Notes: generated by a model from the sequence alone, not told the origin. A DNA stretch of 64,000 nucleotides from Azospirillum fermentarium (GCF_025961205.1 NZ_JAOQNH010000002.1:643501-707500), one strand, 5' to 3'; positions 44,354 to 52,972 are shown, counted from the stretch's first letter. Numbers and translations are program-made.

Positions 44354-46156
44354 TCAGTTGATCTTCACCAGGGCGCCCTGGACGGTCACGATCCCGGAGG
44401 AGGTGAGCTTCGCCTCGGCGCTGCCCTGGGCGCTGAAACTGGCGTCCGCCGTCTGCTTGATGGTCGCCCCCTTCACGCTGACCGTGCCGTTGGCCGACAG
44501 CGACAGGTTGCCGTCGGCGGAGACGGTGACGTTTCCCCCCGCCGACAGGCTGATGTTGCTCTTGCTCTTCACCGTCACGCCGCTGCCGTCCAGGGTGACG
44601 GTGTTGCCGTTCATGTCCTTGACGGTGATGCTCTTGGCGTCGTCGTCCAGCCGGACGCTCTGGCCGCCGGGGGTGCTGATCTCCACCGCCTTCTTGTCCT
44701 CGAAGAAATCCAGGCGCAGCTTGGCGCGGGTGACGATGCTCTTCTGGTTGTTTTCCGCCGCGGGCGTGACGGGGGGCGGGTTCTTCTTGCTGTACAGGCT
44801 GCCGACGATGACGGCGAAGCGCGGGTCGCCGTTCATGAACGCCACCACCACCTCGGACCCCACCTCGGGGTAGAATTCGGCGCCGATGCCGTTGTAGGCG
44901 TAGAAGCTGCCCAGCCGTGCCCACACCCCCAGCGAGCCTTGGGCCTGCAGCAGCGGCAGGGTGACGTAGACCCGGAACTCGCCGTCGGGATCGGTGGCGA
45001 TCTTCTGCACCAGCCCGGTCTGGAGGTTGGGCCCCGGCGGCAACTGCCCCGACGCGCCGGGGGCGGGGATGTCGGGGGTGGTGGCGCTGAACCAGTCGGG
45101 CGACAGCCCGGCCTCCACCGTGGTCCGCCAGAAGCCGCCGGTCACCGAATGATGCACGGCGCCGATGACGTAATCGCCGTTGAACCGGCCGCCCAGGCCG
45201 GCCAGCGTGATCATCGCGCCGGTCTTGGCCAGGGCGCTGCCCTGGAAGCTGACCTGCCCGCGGTTCTTGGCCAGGGTGTTCTTGGTCAGGTCGGCGGACG
45301 ACCACGCGGTCAGGTCCGCCGTGCCCAGCGTGCCGCCGGTCTGCTGCAGGAACTGGGTGATCCCGAACACCTTGGCCAGATCGGCGGACGAGATGTTGCC
45401 CGGCGCCGAGACCGAGGTGGCGGCGGCGCCCGATTTCGCCAGCGCCTGCGTCGCCGGATCCCAGGCATAGCTCTGGATGGCCGATGCGCTGTACTGGGTG
45501 GCGGCGTCCATATCCGCCTGGAAATCCAGGATGGAATCGCCGAACGTCACGGTCAGCACCGGCGACTGGCTGGTATCGGGCGGGGCGACGGTGACCTTTC
45601 CGGCGTCGGCCATCACCATCATGCCGTTGAGCTGCGCCCGGATCACCATCAGATCCCAGGCGCTGGCATAGTACTGCACCACCGTCGGCTGGGTGGCGCT
45701 GGTGGCGGTGACCGACGCCGTGAGCCCGGCGCCGGTGATCAGTTTGGTGATCAGCGCGCTGTCGGTGATGTTTTCATAGATGGCGTTGCCGCGGGCCAGG
45801 GTCATGGCCATGGCCTTGTCCGTCGCCTCCACCACCAGGCGGGAGGCGGTGTTCTCGCCGATTTCCAGCCCCTGGCGGTAGATGATCCCGGAAAACACCG
45901 TCGTCTCGCTGCCGTCATAGCCCAGGCCGATGGTCAGGGTGGCGCCGGGGATCAGGGTGCTGCTCTCGCTGATGGGAAAGGTGCCGGTGGCGGCATCGCC
46001 GTCGGTGATGACCAGCCGCGCCTTGGGCAGCTTGTTCACGCCGTGCCACACGTCGATGGACACCACCTGCCACGAACTGTCGAGGGCCGAGCCGTTGGCG
46101 GTGATGGTGAAGCTGACCAGCGCGCCGGAAAGCTGTACGGGGGAGGGGGCGGTCAT
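44354..46156 (-). CDS. VgrG-like spike protein (Afp8-like)
   Basis: 600 aa from the ATG at 46156, which overlaps the LysM gene stop by ATGA; longer in-frame openings upstream belong to another gene. N-terminal half resembles gp27 (hub). An OB-fold gp5 domain at about residues 375-460 (PDGEFRVYVTLPL, YPEVGSEVVVAFMNGDPRFAVIVGSLYSKKN) follows. The C-terminal part is a repetitive beta-helix (VTVSADGNLSLSANGTVSVKG). No toxin domain at the C-terminus. Confidence 0.9.
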   Translation of the reverse strand: MTAPSPVQLSGALVSFTITANGSALDSSWQVVSIDVWHGVNKLPKARLVITDGDAATGTFPISESSTLIPGATLTIGLGYDGSETTVFSGIIYRQGLEIGENTASRLVVEATDKAMAMTLARGNAIYENITDSALITKLITGAGLTASVTATSATQPTVVQYYASAWDLMVIRAQLNGMMVMADAGKVTVAPPDTSQSPVLTVTFGDSILDFQADMDAATQYSASAIQSYAWDPATQALAKSGAAATSVSAPGNISSADLAKVFGITQFLQQTGGTLGTADLTAWSSADLTKNTLAKNRGQVSFQGSALAKTGAMITLAGLGGRFNGDYVIGAVHHSVTGGFWRTTVEAGLSPDWFSATTPDIPAPGASGQLPPGPNLQTGLVQKIATDPDGEFRVYVTLPLLQAQGSLGVWARLGSFYAYNGIGAEFYPEVGSEVVVAFMNGDPRFAVIVGSLYSKKNPPPVTPAAENNQKSIVTRAKLRLDFFEDKKAVEISTPGGQSVRLDDDAKSITVKDMNGNTVTLDGSGVTVKSKSNISLSAGGNVTVSADGNLSLSANGTVSVKGATIKQTADASFSAQGSAEAKLTSSGIVTVQGALVKIN

Positions 46157-46854
46157 TGGGCGGCGGTCCGGTCCAGGGGGGGGAACAGAAGCTGAGTGCC
46201 GGGAACCAGCGTGCGGAACGTGTTCAGCCCGTTGAATTCGGCGACGCGCAGGTAATAGAGGCTGCTGCCGTAGATGCGGTAGCACAGCGTGGGCAGCGAA
46301 TCCCCCGCCACCACCGTGACGATGTGGGTCAGGTCGGGGGAGCTTTTGTTTTCCTGCTTGGCGAGCTGCTGTTCGCTGGTGAAGCCCAGGAAGCTGACCG
46401 CCATGCGCGCGCGCAGCGGCGTGCCGTCGGGCTTGAAGAGGGTGTAGTTGATGTTCAGGGTCTTCAGCCGGCACTGGAACTGGAGCTGCGCCCACGACAG
46501 CAGCACGAAGTTGGGGCTGTGGATCTTGCCGTTGTATTGCAGCACCAGCGCCTTGAACTTGTCGATCAGCCCGGCCACCCCGTCGGCGGGGGCGTCGGGG
46601 GTGCCGGTGATCGGGCTGGGCACCACGCCGGTGGCGTCGAACACCAGTTCGAACGACACGCTGTCGGGGCCGACACGGTTGAAGTTGGGCGACGGTCCGC
46701 CACTGCCCTGCGCCTGCCGGTCGTTGTAGCAGATGGCGTATTGGTAGGAGTACGAGGCCGGGTTGATCCACACGGTATAGGGATCGCCGACCTGAGCCGT
46801 GAAGTTCTGGTCGGAATAGGCCGTGATGATCATCTTTTCCAGGCCGCCGGCCAT
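46153..46854 (-). CDS. LysM-containing tail-hub adaptor (Afp7-like)
   Basis: 233 aa from the ATG at 46854, three bases from the DUF5908 stop. Conserved N-terminus KMIITAYSDQNFTAQVGDPYTVWINPASYSYQY and a C-terminal LysM-like part (THIVTVVAGDSLPTLCYRIYG, LYYLRVAEFNGLNTFRTLVPGTQLLFPP). It joins tube and spike hub in Afp/PVC particles. There is a cysteine in the LysM core. Confidence 0.9.
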   Translation of the reverse strand: MAGGLEKMIITAYSDQNFTAQVGDPYTVWINPASYSYQYAICYNDRQAQGSGGPSPNFNRVGPDSVSFELVFDATGVVPSPITGTPDAPADGVAGLIDKFKALVLQYNGKIHSPNFVLLSWAQLQFQCRLKTLNINYTLFKPDGTPLRARMAVSFLGFTSEQQLAKQENKSSPDLTHIVTVVAGDSLPTLCYRIYGSSLYYLRVAEFNGLNTFRTLVPGTQLLFPPLDRTAAQ

Positions 46855-46856
46855 GA

Positions 46857-47063
46857 TCAGCGCCCCTGCCCGGCCTTGAGCGCGCGCAGCACCTCGCGGA
46901 TGCAGCGCTCGACCACCGCATCCATCTGGGATGGGGTCAGGCCGCCGTCCTCGCAGCCGCAGCCGCCGTTCCCGCCCCGGCCTTGCCCGTCCTCGCCGGC
47001 GGCGGGGGCCGCCGGGCCGCCGACCGCCATGCGCACCCCGATCTCGCTGATTTCCAAAGGCAT
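46857..47063 (-). CDS. DUF5908 small eCIS protein (Afp6-like)
   Basis: 68 aa from the ATG at 47063 with GGGGAG five bases upstream; a GTG two codons earlier would sit against that site. MPLEISEIGVRMAV is the DUF5908 opening. The middle is Gly-rich with a Cys pair (GGNGGCGCEDGG) and the end is an amphipathic helix (DAVVERCIREVLRALKAG). Its role is unknown, but it is a constant member of this position in eCIS clusters. Confidence 0.85.
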   Translation of the reverse strand: MPLEISEIGVRMAVGGPAAPAAGEDGQGRGGNGGCGCEDGGLTPSQMDAVVERCIREVLRALKAGQGR

Positions 47064-47093
47064 GGACACTCCCCGGTTTCGGTTCGGCGGCGG

Positions 47094-47582
47094 TTACGGC
47101 ACGGCGATGCGCGTGACCGTGGAATATGAGAACTCCAGCACCTCGGTCAGCACGTCGTTCTTCATGGAATCGAACGGGCCGGTGACCCAGCGCACCGGCC
47201 ACGCCCGCTCGAAATTCCACGCCGCCAGGGGTGAACGGTCCGTCCCCAGCAGCATGACCACGATGGTGTTGGTGGTGATGGGGGCCGCATAGGTGGACCC
47301 CACCGTCTGCCCCGCCCACGTGGCCAGATAGGAGGCCCCGGTGACGAAGCCCCGCTTCAGCACCAGATTGCTGGCGCGGGTGGGTTTGGGCAGGCGGTGG
47401 ACGTAGCGGTTCTCGCCCCCCTCCTGCAATTCTTCCACGTCGATCCGGGCGTCCAGCCCCGACACCTCCTGAAAGCTCGCGTCCGACTGGGTGGTGCCTT
47501 GGGCCGCACCGCTGCTGCCCGCCACCGAGACGGAGAAGCTGAACGCCGGTGCCGGATAAAGGACCGTAGAGGTTGTCGTCAT
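47094..47582 (-). CDS. Inner-tube protein (Afp5-like)
   Basis: 162 aa, phage tail tube (T4-like virus gp19) family. FSFSVSVAG, SFQEVSGLDARIDVEELQEGG, LVLKRGFVTG and AWPVRWVTGPFDS are the usual markers. It is the adaptor-type tube protein near the baseplate. It lies 24 bp after the main tube gene stop. Confidence 0.92.
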   Translation of the reverse strand: MTTTSTVLYPAPAFSFSVSVAGSSGAAQGTTQSDASFQEVSGLDARIDVEELQEGGENRYVHRLPKPTRASNLVLKRGFVTGASYLATWAGQTVGSTYAAPITTNTIVVMLLGTDRSPLAAWNFERAWPVRWVTGPFDSMKNDVLTEVLEFSYSTVTRIAVP

Positions 47583-47606
47583 GGCTGGAACGCCCGCACC
47601 GTCGGT

Positions 47607-48056
47607 TTACTGGGTGGCCACGACCAGGGTTTCGTACGCGACCTCGACGCTTTCGACCGCGACTTCGTTGCCTTCGGACTTCAGGTCGGTGCCGGTGATC
47701 TTGGTCGGCCAGGCGTTGTTCAGCGTCCACACGATCTTGGGCGCGCCGGTTTCGTCCAGCAGGTTGATGACCACCGTCTGCCGCTGGATGGTGTTCATCT
47801 TGATCTGGTTGAACCAGTTCCACAGGGTGTTGTCGTTGACGAAGATGCCCTTGCGCATGGTCACGTTGCCCACCTTGCCCAGGCCCGGCATCTTGATGGG
47901 GTAGAAGCTGGGGCTGTCGCCGTGGCGGTATTCGATGGGCCGGGCTTCGGAGTCCAGCCCGCTGACCTCCTGAAAGCTGACGGTGCTGCCGCCGATCTGG
48001 ACCGAGAAGTAAAATTTAGGAAGGGGCCAAATATTGTTCTGCGTTTCGCCGCTCAT
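47607..48056 (-). CDS. Major inner-tube protein (Afp1-like)
   Basis: 149 aa, the T4-like gp19 family. NIWPLPKFYFSVQIGGSTVSFQEVSGLDSEARPIEYRHGDSP, then MPGLGKVGNVTMRKGIF, are textbook Afp1/Pvc1. GAGAGCATT precedes the ATG. Should form the hexameric tube that is pushed through the sheath. Confidence 0.95.
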   Translation of the reverse strand: MSGETQNNIWPLPKFYFSVQIGGSTVSFQEVSGLDSEARPIEYRHGDSPSFYPIKMPGLGKVGNVTMRKGIFVNDNTLWNWFNQIKMNTIQRQTVVINLLDETGAPKIVWTLNNAWPTKITGTDLKSEGNEVAVESVEVAYETLVVATQ

Positions 48057-48106
48057 AATGCTCTCCCGTCAATGGCGTGTGGGGGGACGGCCGTCCTGGG
48101 GCGCCG

Positions 48107-50005
48107 TTACGACCCCTGCATGGTCTGGGTGAAGGTCAGTTCGATGTATTCGGCCGGGCGGACCATCTGGAGCGTGACCGACACGATCATGTAGCCGTCC
48201 AGAATGTTCTGGGAGGTCATGGTGGTGCCCAGCCCGCACTGCACGCTGAAGGCGTCCGAGGCCTTGTCGCCCATCAGCCCGCCCTGCGACCAGACGCCGG
48301 TCAGGAAGTTGGAGATCATGCTGATGACCGTGGTCCAGGTCTGGCCCACGTTGGGGGCGAAGACGAACGGCTGGATCGCCGCCTTGATCGACTGCTCGAT
48401 ATAGACCAGGGTGCGGCGCACCTGGATGTAGCGGTAATCGCCGCTGTTGCCGTCGAGCGTGCGGGCACCCCACACCACCGTGCCGCGGTTGGGGAACGTG
48501 CGCAACAGGCCGATGGACTCGCCGTTCAGCGGCACGTTGTAATCTTCCTGCTGCTCGTCGGTCAGGGTCACCTTGGGGGCGACGACCGACAGCAGGGAGA
48601 CGTTGGCCGGGGCGTTCCACACGCCCTTGTTGGCGTCGTTCTTGGTCCAGATGCCGGCCATGGCGCCGCTGGGCGGGGCCACGTTCAGCTTGTCCAGCAT
48701 GATCTGCAGAATCTGTCCCAGCAGCGGCAGGGCGTTCAGCAGATAGTTGTTGGTGGTGGTGATCTGGCTGTTGATCTGGCTCTGGGTCAGGCTGTTGCTC
48801 CACGCCTGCGGCTTGCCGTCGGGCGGGTAGGCGGTGGAGACGTAGCCCAGCACCTCGGTCAGCTTGGTCCCGCTGTAGGTCTGCGTGGCCTGGGTGGTCA
48901 GCAGCTGGTTCATCAGCACGATGCTGGGATAGGTGTCGCCGGTGCTGTCGCCGTACAGGCTGGTGTAGTTGACGTCGCTGGACGTCAGGACCGACACCTC
49001 GATCGCCGGGGCATAGGCGGTGCCGTAGCTGAAGCTGTCCGCGGCGGCGCTGGTCGCCTCATAAAACGCGGTGCGGGTCGTCTCCAGCCCCGTGGGGGTC
49101 CAGTTGTCCGCATTCACCGCGCCCGGCAGGTCCAGGATCGCCACGCGGTCCTTCAGAGAGGCCGACTGGCTGAGCATGCCGCACACCACGTCGCTGTACG
49201 GGCTGCCCGACGCGGTGGTGGTGCCGTCGCTGACCATCTGGTATTTCAGCAGGCAGGCGTCGGGCACCACGACCATGGTCGGCCCCGTCGTCTGCTGGGC
49301 CACCGTCAGGCCGCCCTTCAGCGCCTCGCTGGACGCGCTGGACAGTTGGATCGGCGACTGCGAGGGAGAGGCGGAAACCTCCTGCGTGCCGTAATAGTTG
49401 GCGACCGACACCACGTAGCAGTTGCCGCCGCCGTTGTTGTAGAAAAGCTGGACGGCGGTGTAGAGGTTGAACCGCGCCACCTGATCCGGGTCCGAGCCGG
49501 CGACTTTGGGGTTGTTGGGCGTGACCTCGTAATTCAGAAGCTGCGGCGCAAGGGACGGCGAGGACTTGGCAGGCGATGACTTCGCGGGCGATGCCGGCGA
49601 GGCGGGGGATGCCGGGGATCCGGTGGTCACCTCGTTCGACAGAACGTCGGAAAACCACGCCTGGAAATCGTACGGCAGGGTGGTGCCCAACGACGGGCTG
49701 GCGACCGCCGGGCTGGCCGGCGACGTCACGGGGCTGGCCGGCGAGGCGGGAGCGGATGAGGCCACCTCGCTGACATAGTACTTGGTGTCGAAGGGGCCGC
49801 CGAAATAGCTCTCGAAATCGGCCAGCGAACCGATGGGGATCGCCTGATTGTAGACCGGTTTGCCGCTGCTGGGATCCTTGGCGGTTGCGGTATAGCCGAT
49901 GAACACGGGAATGGCGGTCGCCACCCCCACCACCGACGGTGCGAAGGCGGGGAATTCGGTGATGTAGACGCCTGGCGTCTTGCGGTTCATATAACTGCTG
50001 GCCAT
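48107..50005 (-). CDS. Contractile sheath protein (Afp2/3-like) with Ser-Pro-Ala repeat inserts
   Basis: 632 aa, longer than Afp2 (about 350) and Afp3 (about 450) because of inserts. Family markers are MNRKTPGVYITEFPAFAPSVVGVATAIPVFIGYT at the start and, in the C-terminal half, FPNRGTVVWGARTLDGNSGDYRYIQVRRTLVYIEQSI. Residues 82-107 and 129-151 are Ser-Pro-Ala-rich low-complexity tracts (SPASPASPASPAKSSPAKSS). A single sheath gene is present, against two or three in Afp. The sheath shortens to drive the tube. Confidence 0.93.
   Translation of the reverse strand: MASSYMNRKTPGVYITEFPAFAPSVVGVATAIPVFIGYTATAKDPSSGKPVYNQAIPIGSLADFESYFGGPFDTKYYVSEVASSAPASPASPVTSPASPAVASPSLGTTLPYDFQAWFSDVLSNEVTTGSPASPASPASPAKSSPAKSSPSLAPQLLNYEVTPNNPKVAGSDPDQVARFNLYTAVQLFYNNGGGNCYVVSVANYYGTQEVSASPSQSPIQLSSASSEALKGGLTVAQQTTGPTMVVVPDACLLKYQMVSDGTTTASGSPYSDVVCGMLSQSASLKDRVAILDLPGAVNADNWTPTGLETTRTAFYEATSAAADSFSYGTAYAPAIEVSVLTSSDVNYTSLYGDSTGDTYPSIVLMNQLLTTQATQTYSGTKLTEVLGYVSTAYPPDGKPQAWSNSLTQSQINSQITTTNNYLLNALPLLGQILQIMLDKLNVAPPSGAMAGIWTKNDANKGVWNAPANVSLLSVVAPKVTLTDEQQEDYNVPLNGESIGLLRTFPNRGTVVWGARTLDGNSGDYRYIQVRRTLVYIEQSIKAAIQPFVFAPNVGQTWTTVISMISNFLTGVWSQGGLMGDKASDAFSVQCGLGTTMTSQNILDGYMIVSVTLQMVRPAEYIELTFTQTMQGS
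49553..49762 (-). repeat. Two Ser-Pro-Ala coding repeat tracts in the sheath gene
   Basis: Codon runs for SPA/SPAS units at 49685-49762 and 49553-49621, separated by about 21 codons of ordinary sequence. Likely flexible surface loops on the sheath; slippage-prone. Confidence 0.8.
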
Positions 50006-50074
50006 AGAACTCCGCTCCTTCGCGGTCGGGGTGGATAATGGCGCCGTGCCGTTCCGCCGGTGGGCGGCGGAGCG

Positions 50075-51319
50075 TCAGGCGTAGATGAAAATTTCCGAAA
50101 CGCCCCCGTCGCCGCCGGCCGCCGCCGGCCAGACCGGGGACGCCGCCGCCGCCGGCAGCGGGTCGATTTTGATGTCCTGTTCGCTGCCGTCGGGGTCGCT
50201 GCGCTGGCCGGTCAACCGGAAGCGCTGCGTGGGATACTGGCGCAGCGGCAGCGCGGAGAGGGACGTGAACAGGACCGCGGGAATCCCGTTGGGCAGAAGC
50301 ACCGGCTGGGGGGCCTGGGTGAAATCCGCACCGCTGCCCTCGATCCGCAGACCGCTGAATGTCCCCCCCGGCCCCAGCGGCGACAGATAATAGCGCCATT
50401 GGGTGGAGCGCGCCTGAAACGGCAGGACATAGGTGACGTTGCCCATGGCGTCGTCATCGCCGCCGCCCTGGTCCTCCCACAGCGGCGGCACGGGATAGAT
50501 CCCCGTCATGGACGGGTTCGGCTGGGTCAGCAGAACGTCGAGCAGGCACAGCGGCGCCGGGTCGCCGACGGTGTAGACGACGGTGCTGGCGGAGACCTCG
50601 GTGCCATCGCCGTCGGCGGTGGTGACCGTGTAGATCCCCAGGGGAAGGCCGGAGAAGTCGATGGTTATCTGCACCGCCTGCGCGCTGGGCGGCGGGGCGG
50701 GTTCCTTCTTGACGACCGCGCCGGACAGGTCGGTGACGGTCACCACCTGTCCGGGGCTGACCGGCACGGTCATCTCGGTCCCGGTGACGGGATAGAGATC
50801 CTGCTGCGACAGGTAATCCCCCCGGCAGAACCGGATCACCGGCCCGTCGGCGTGGGCCTGGCTGTTGCAGGCGTACAGGTTCTGTTGGTTGGGGTTGGTG
50901 GTGATCGGCAGGTCGGTGATGTTGACGAAATCGGCGTTGCCCGATTGCAAGGTGAAGGTCAGGCGGGTCCAGCAGCCGGGCTGCCCGTCGCCCGGACTGG
51001 CCGGTGTCGCCGATTGGGCGCGCAAATAGGCGATCAGGCCCTGCGCGTCGGCCCGGTTGTAATAGACCGCGAACCCGGCCTCGCCAGCCCGGAAGAGCAG
51101 ATTGAGCTGGCTCATCAGCGCCACGCTGTCCGGCGACGGGGTGACGGTGAAGCCGGGGCAATGGTCCCGGACGTTGTTGAAGAACCGGTGGCGGAAGTCG
51201 ATGCGGAACAGCAGGGTGTAGCGGTCGTCCCGAACGCTGCCCGCCGCACCCTGCCCCGGTGCGGGCTGCACGGGCGGCCGGTACTGGAAACGGCGCGTGG
51301 TGGAGGCGCTGCGGCTCAT
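50075..51319 (-). CDS. eCIS-associated protein of unknown function, beta-sandwich type
   Basis: 414 aa. It lies between the cap (DUF4255) and sheath genes, its start overlapping the cap stop by one base. No signal peptide. The middle (VPVSPGQVVTVTDLSGAVV, VQITIDFSGLPLGIYTVTTADGDG) looks like an immunoglobulin-like domain, and the C-terminal part (NVTYVLPFQARSTQWRYYLSPLG, FRLTGQRSDPDG) is beta-rich. I have no family name for it. Position suggests a structural or anchoring part of the particle. It could be the fibre-like component that is otherwise missing. Confidence 0.65.
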   Translation of the reverse strand: MSRSASTTRRFQYRPPVQPAPGQGAAGSVRDDRYTLLFRIDFRHRFFNNVRDHCPGFTVTPSPDSVALMSQLNLLFRAGEAGFAVYYNRADAQGLIAYLRAQSATPASPGDGQPGCWTRLTFTLQSGNADFVNITDLPITTNPNQQNLYACNSQAHADGPVIRFCRGDYLSQQDLYPVTGTEMTVPVSPGQVVTVTDLSGAVVKKEPAPPPSAQAVQITIDFSGLPLGIYTVTTADGDGTEVSASTVVYTVGDPAPLCLLDVLLTQPNPSMTGIYPVPPLWEDQGGGDDDAMGNVTYVLPFQARSTQWRYYLSPLGPGGTFSGLRIEGSGADFTQAPQPVLLPNGIPAVLFTSLSALPLRQYPTQRFRLTGQRSDPDGSEQDIKIDPLPAAAASPVWPAAAGGDGGVSEIFIYA

Positions 51320-51915
51320 CAGCCCCCGGCTCCCGGCGCTTTTTCGTAAATGCCGCCGCCCTGAACGGCGTAAGACCGCGCCGTCATGGTGGTGTCGCCG
51401 TTGAACGGCAGCATGCGCAGCTTGTAGAAGACGCTGGGCAGGTATTTCGTTCCCAGCATCCCCATGATGTAATTGATCTCGACGGGGTTGATGTTCACGA
51501 ATTCCAGCGTGATCTTTTCCGTCTGCGGCGGCAGGTCGGGGCAGTTGGCGTGGGTCAGGGCCGGGCTCTGCTGGAAGAACGAAATGACCCGGGAAATCGC
51601 ACCCAGCCCCGTTGCGTATTGATTGTCGGTAAAATTCGCCAATAAAATCAGATAAAGATCAATATAGATCGGAGGATTCACCGTATAATATTGATTGACC
51701 CCCGGTTGTGTTGCCGCATAAGTGCTGATCGTGGTTTCATTCGTGATGCTGTAAACGCTCATCACGACTTTGTTCTTGGCGTTTTCATTGACGCTGCCGT
51801 CATGTCCGACCAAGCTGGTCAGGGTCACCCAATCATCTGGCCTATTCTCAATATTGCTCAAATAAGAATTCAGTCTCTTTTGAATAGCTTCCAGGGTTGA
51901 GCGAATCAAATCCAT
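51319..51915 (-). CDS. DUF4255 tube-terminator/cap protein (Afp16-like)
   Basis: 198 aa. DUF4255: STLEAIQKRLNSYLSN near the start, VVMSVYSITNETTIS and YIDLYLILLANFTDNQYATGLGAISRVISFFQQSP in the core. In Afp this protein caps the tube and sets its end. It is the first gene of the eCIS operon; the 5' part is AT-rich relative to the rest. One base is shared with the next gene start. Confidence 0.88.
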   Translation of the reverse strand: MDLIRSTLEAIQKRLNSYLSNIENRPDDWVTLTSLVGHDGSVNENAKNKVVMSVYSITNETTISTYAATQPGVNQYYTVNPPIYIDLYLILLANFTDNQYATGLGAISRVISFFQQSPALTHANCPDLPPQTEKITLEFVNINPVEINYIMGMLGTKYLPSVFYKLRMLPFNGDTTMTARSYAVQGGGIYEKAPGAGG

Positions 51916-51989
51916 GACGGATTGGCCCTATCTTAAGTTATAATTAAAACATACCAACGTATGATAAACTGTAATCTTGTAACTATTTT

Positions 51990-52020
51990 TAGATATGATT
52001 ACGCCATCGGGAATTGTCAA
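51990..52020 (-). promoter_or_regulatory. Possible promoter of the eCIS operon
   Basis: On the minus strand, a perfect TTGACA (52020 to 52015) followed after about 17-19 bases by an AT-rich CATATCTA hexamer region. The -10 match is weak. It lies about 75-100 bp before the first eCIS start codon. Confidence 0.35.
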
Positions 52021-52186
52021 GAATGTTATATAGTTCCAATTATATTATCGAGCCGACTCGAAGCATTGTCTATTTGTAGGGATATTGAGTAATCCGAAGA
52101 AAATCGAATAAAGCAACTTCTGATATTGCGTAACGCAATGGTGAAGAGTGGGAATTCCACCTGTGGCGGTGATGCCGGAACGGCGG

Positions 52187-52214
52187 CAGGCCCCTGCCGG
52201 GGGGCAGGGGCCTG
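52187..52214 (-). terminator. Hairpin at the end of the liv operon
   Basis: Perfect 12-bp stem CAGGCCCCTGCC / GGCAGGGGCCTG with a 4-nt loop, 39 bp beyond the livF stop. No T-run follows, so termination may need Rho. Confidence 0.5.
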
Positions 52215-52252
52215 GAATCCGTGGCCATCATTGAAGGGGGGAGAGGGATGCG

Positions 52253-52972
52253 CTACGCCGCCAGCGCCACGCCCAGATGGCGTTCCATCAGCGCGTGGTC
52301 GTCGCGCGCTTCCGCCGCCGGTCCCATATGGACCACCTGCCCGCGGTCCAGCATGACCACGGTGTCGGCGAAGTCGAGCGCCCGGTCCACCTGCTGTTCC
52401 ACCAGGATGAGGGTCATGTCCAGATGGGACAGGGCCTCCATCAACTGGTCGCAGATGACGGGGGCCAGCCCTTCCAGCGGTTCGTCGAGCAGCAGCACCG
52501 ACGGCTGGCCCAGCAGGGCGCGGGCGACGGACAGCATCTGCTGCTCGCCGCCGGAAAGCTGGCCGCCGCCGTTGCTGCGCCGTTCCTTCAGCCGGGGAAA
52601 CAGGGCATAGGCTTCCTCCAGGGCCGAGCGGGGGCGGTTCTTCAGCCCGGTGATGAGGTTCTCCTCCACCGTCAGCGATTTGAAGATGTCGCGGGTCTGG
52701 GGTACGAAGCCCAGGCCCGCTTCCGCCCGCGCGGACGAAGACATGCCGGTCAGTTCCACCCCGTCCAGCCGGATGGACCCGGCGTGGCGGTTGGTCTGGC
52801 CCACCAGGGTGGCGAGCGTGGTGGTCTTGCCCACCCCGTTGCGGCCCAGCAGCGCCACCCGGCCCTTGGGCGGCACGGAGAAGCCCAGATCCTCGATGAT
52901 GCGGGTCTCGCCGTAGCCGGCGGTCAGGCCGGAAATCTCCAACAGTCCCTTGGCGTTGTTAGTGGTGGGCAT
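52253..52972 (-). CDS. livF: Branched-chain-type ABC transporter ATP-binding protein LivF
   Basis: 239 aa. Walker A GRNGVGKTT, signature LSGGEQQMLSVARAL and Walker B LLLDEPLEGLAP match LivF. Energises the LivHM channel with LivG. It overlaps the livG end by 14 bp and is the last gene of a leftward operon that also carries ligC, so the cargo is probably an aromatic or dicarboxylic acid, not an amino acid. Confidence 0.92.
   Translation of the reverse strand: MPTTNNAKGLLEISGLTAGYGETRIIEDLGFSVPPKGRVALLGRNGVGKTTTLATLVGQTNRHAGSIRLDGVELTGMSSSARAEAGLGFVPQTRDIFKSLTVEENLITGLKNRPRSALEEAYALFPRLKERRSNGGGQLSGGEQQMLSVARALLGQPSVLLLDEPLEGLAPVICDQLMEALSHLDMTLILVEQQVDRALDFADTVVMLDRGQVVHMGPAAEARDDHALMERHLGVALAA

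Larger units (their letters stand above)
51916..52252. other. Intergenic AT-rich region between the eCIS operon and the liv operon
   Basis: 337 bp. The left part (51916-52130) is strongly AT-rich and is the upstream region of the eCIS operon, which reads leftward. The right part returns to high GC and contains a 12-bp GC hairpin (52187-52214) just beyond the liv operon end. No gene seen. Confidence 0.6.

Noticed and set aside
26369..51915. Type VI secretion system (because of VgrG-like and PAAR genes)
   Set aside because: No TssB/C pair, TssJ/L/M, Hcp or ClpV. The AAA+ protein has a single Afp15-type module, and DUF4255, DUF5908 and the CIS tape measure are eCIS markers.
26369..51915. Prophage
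   Set aside because: No capsid, portal, terminase, integrase, lysis genes or attachment repeats were found.
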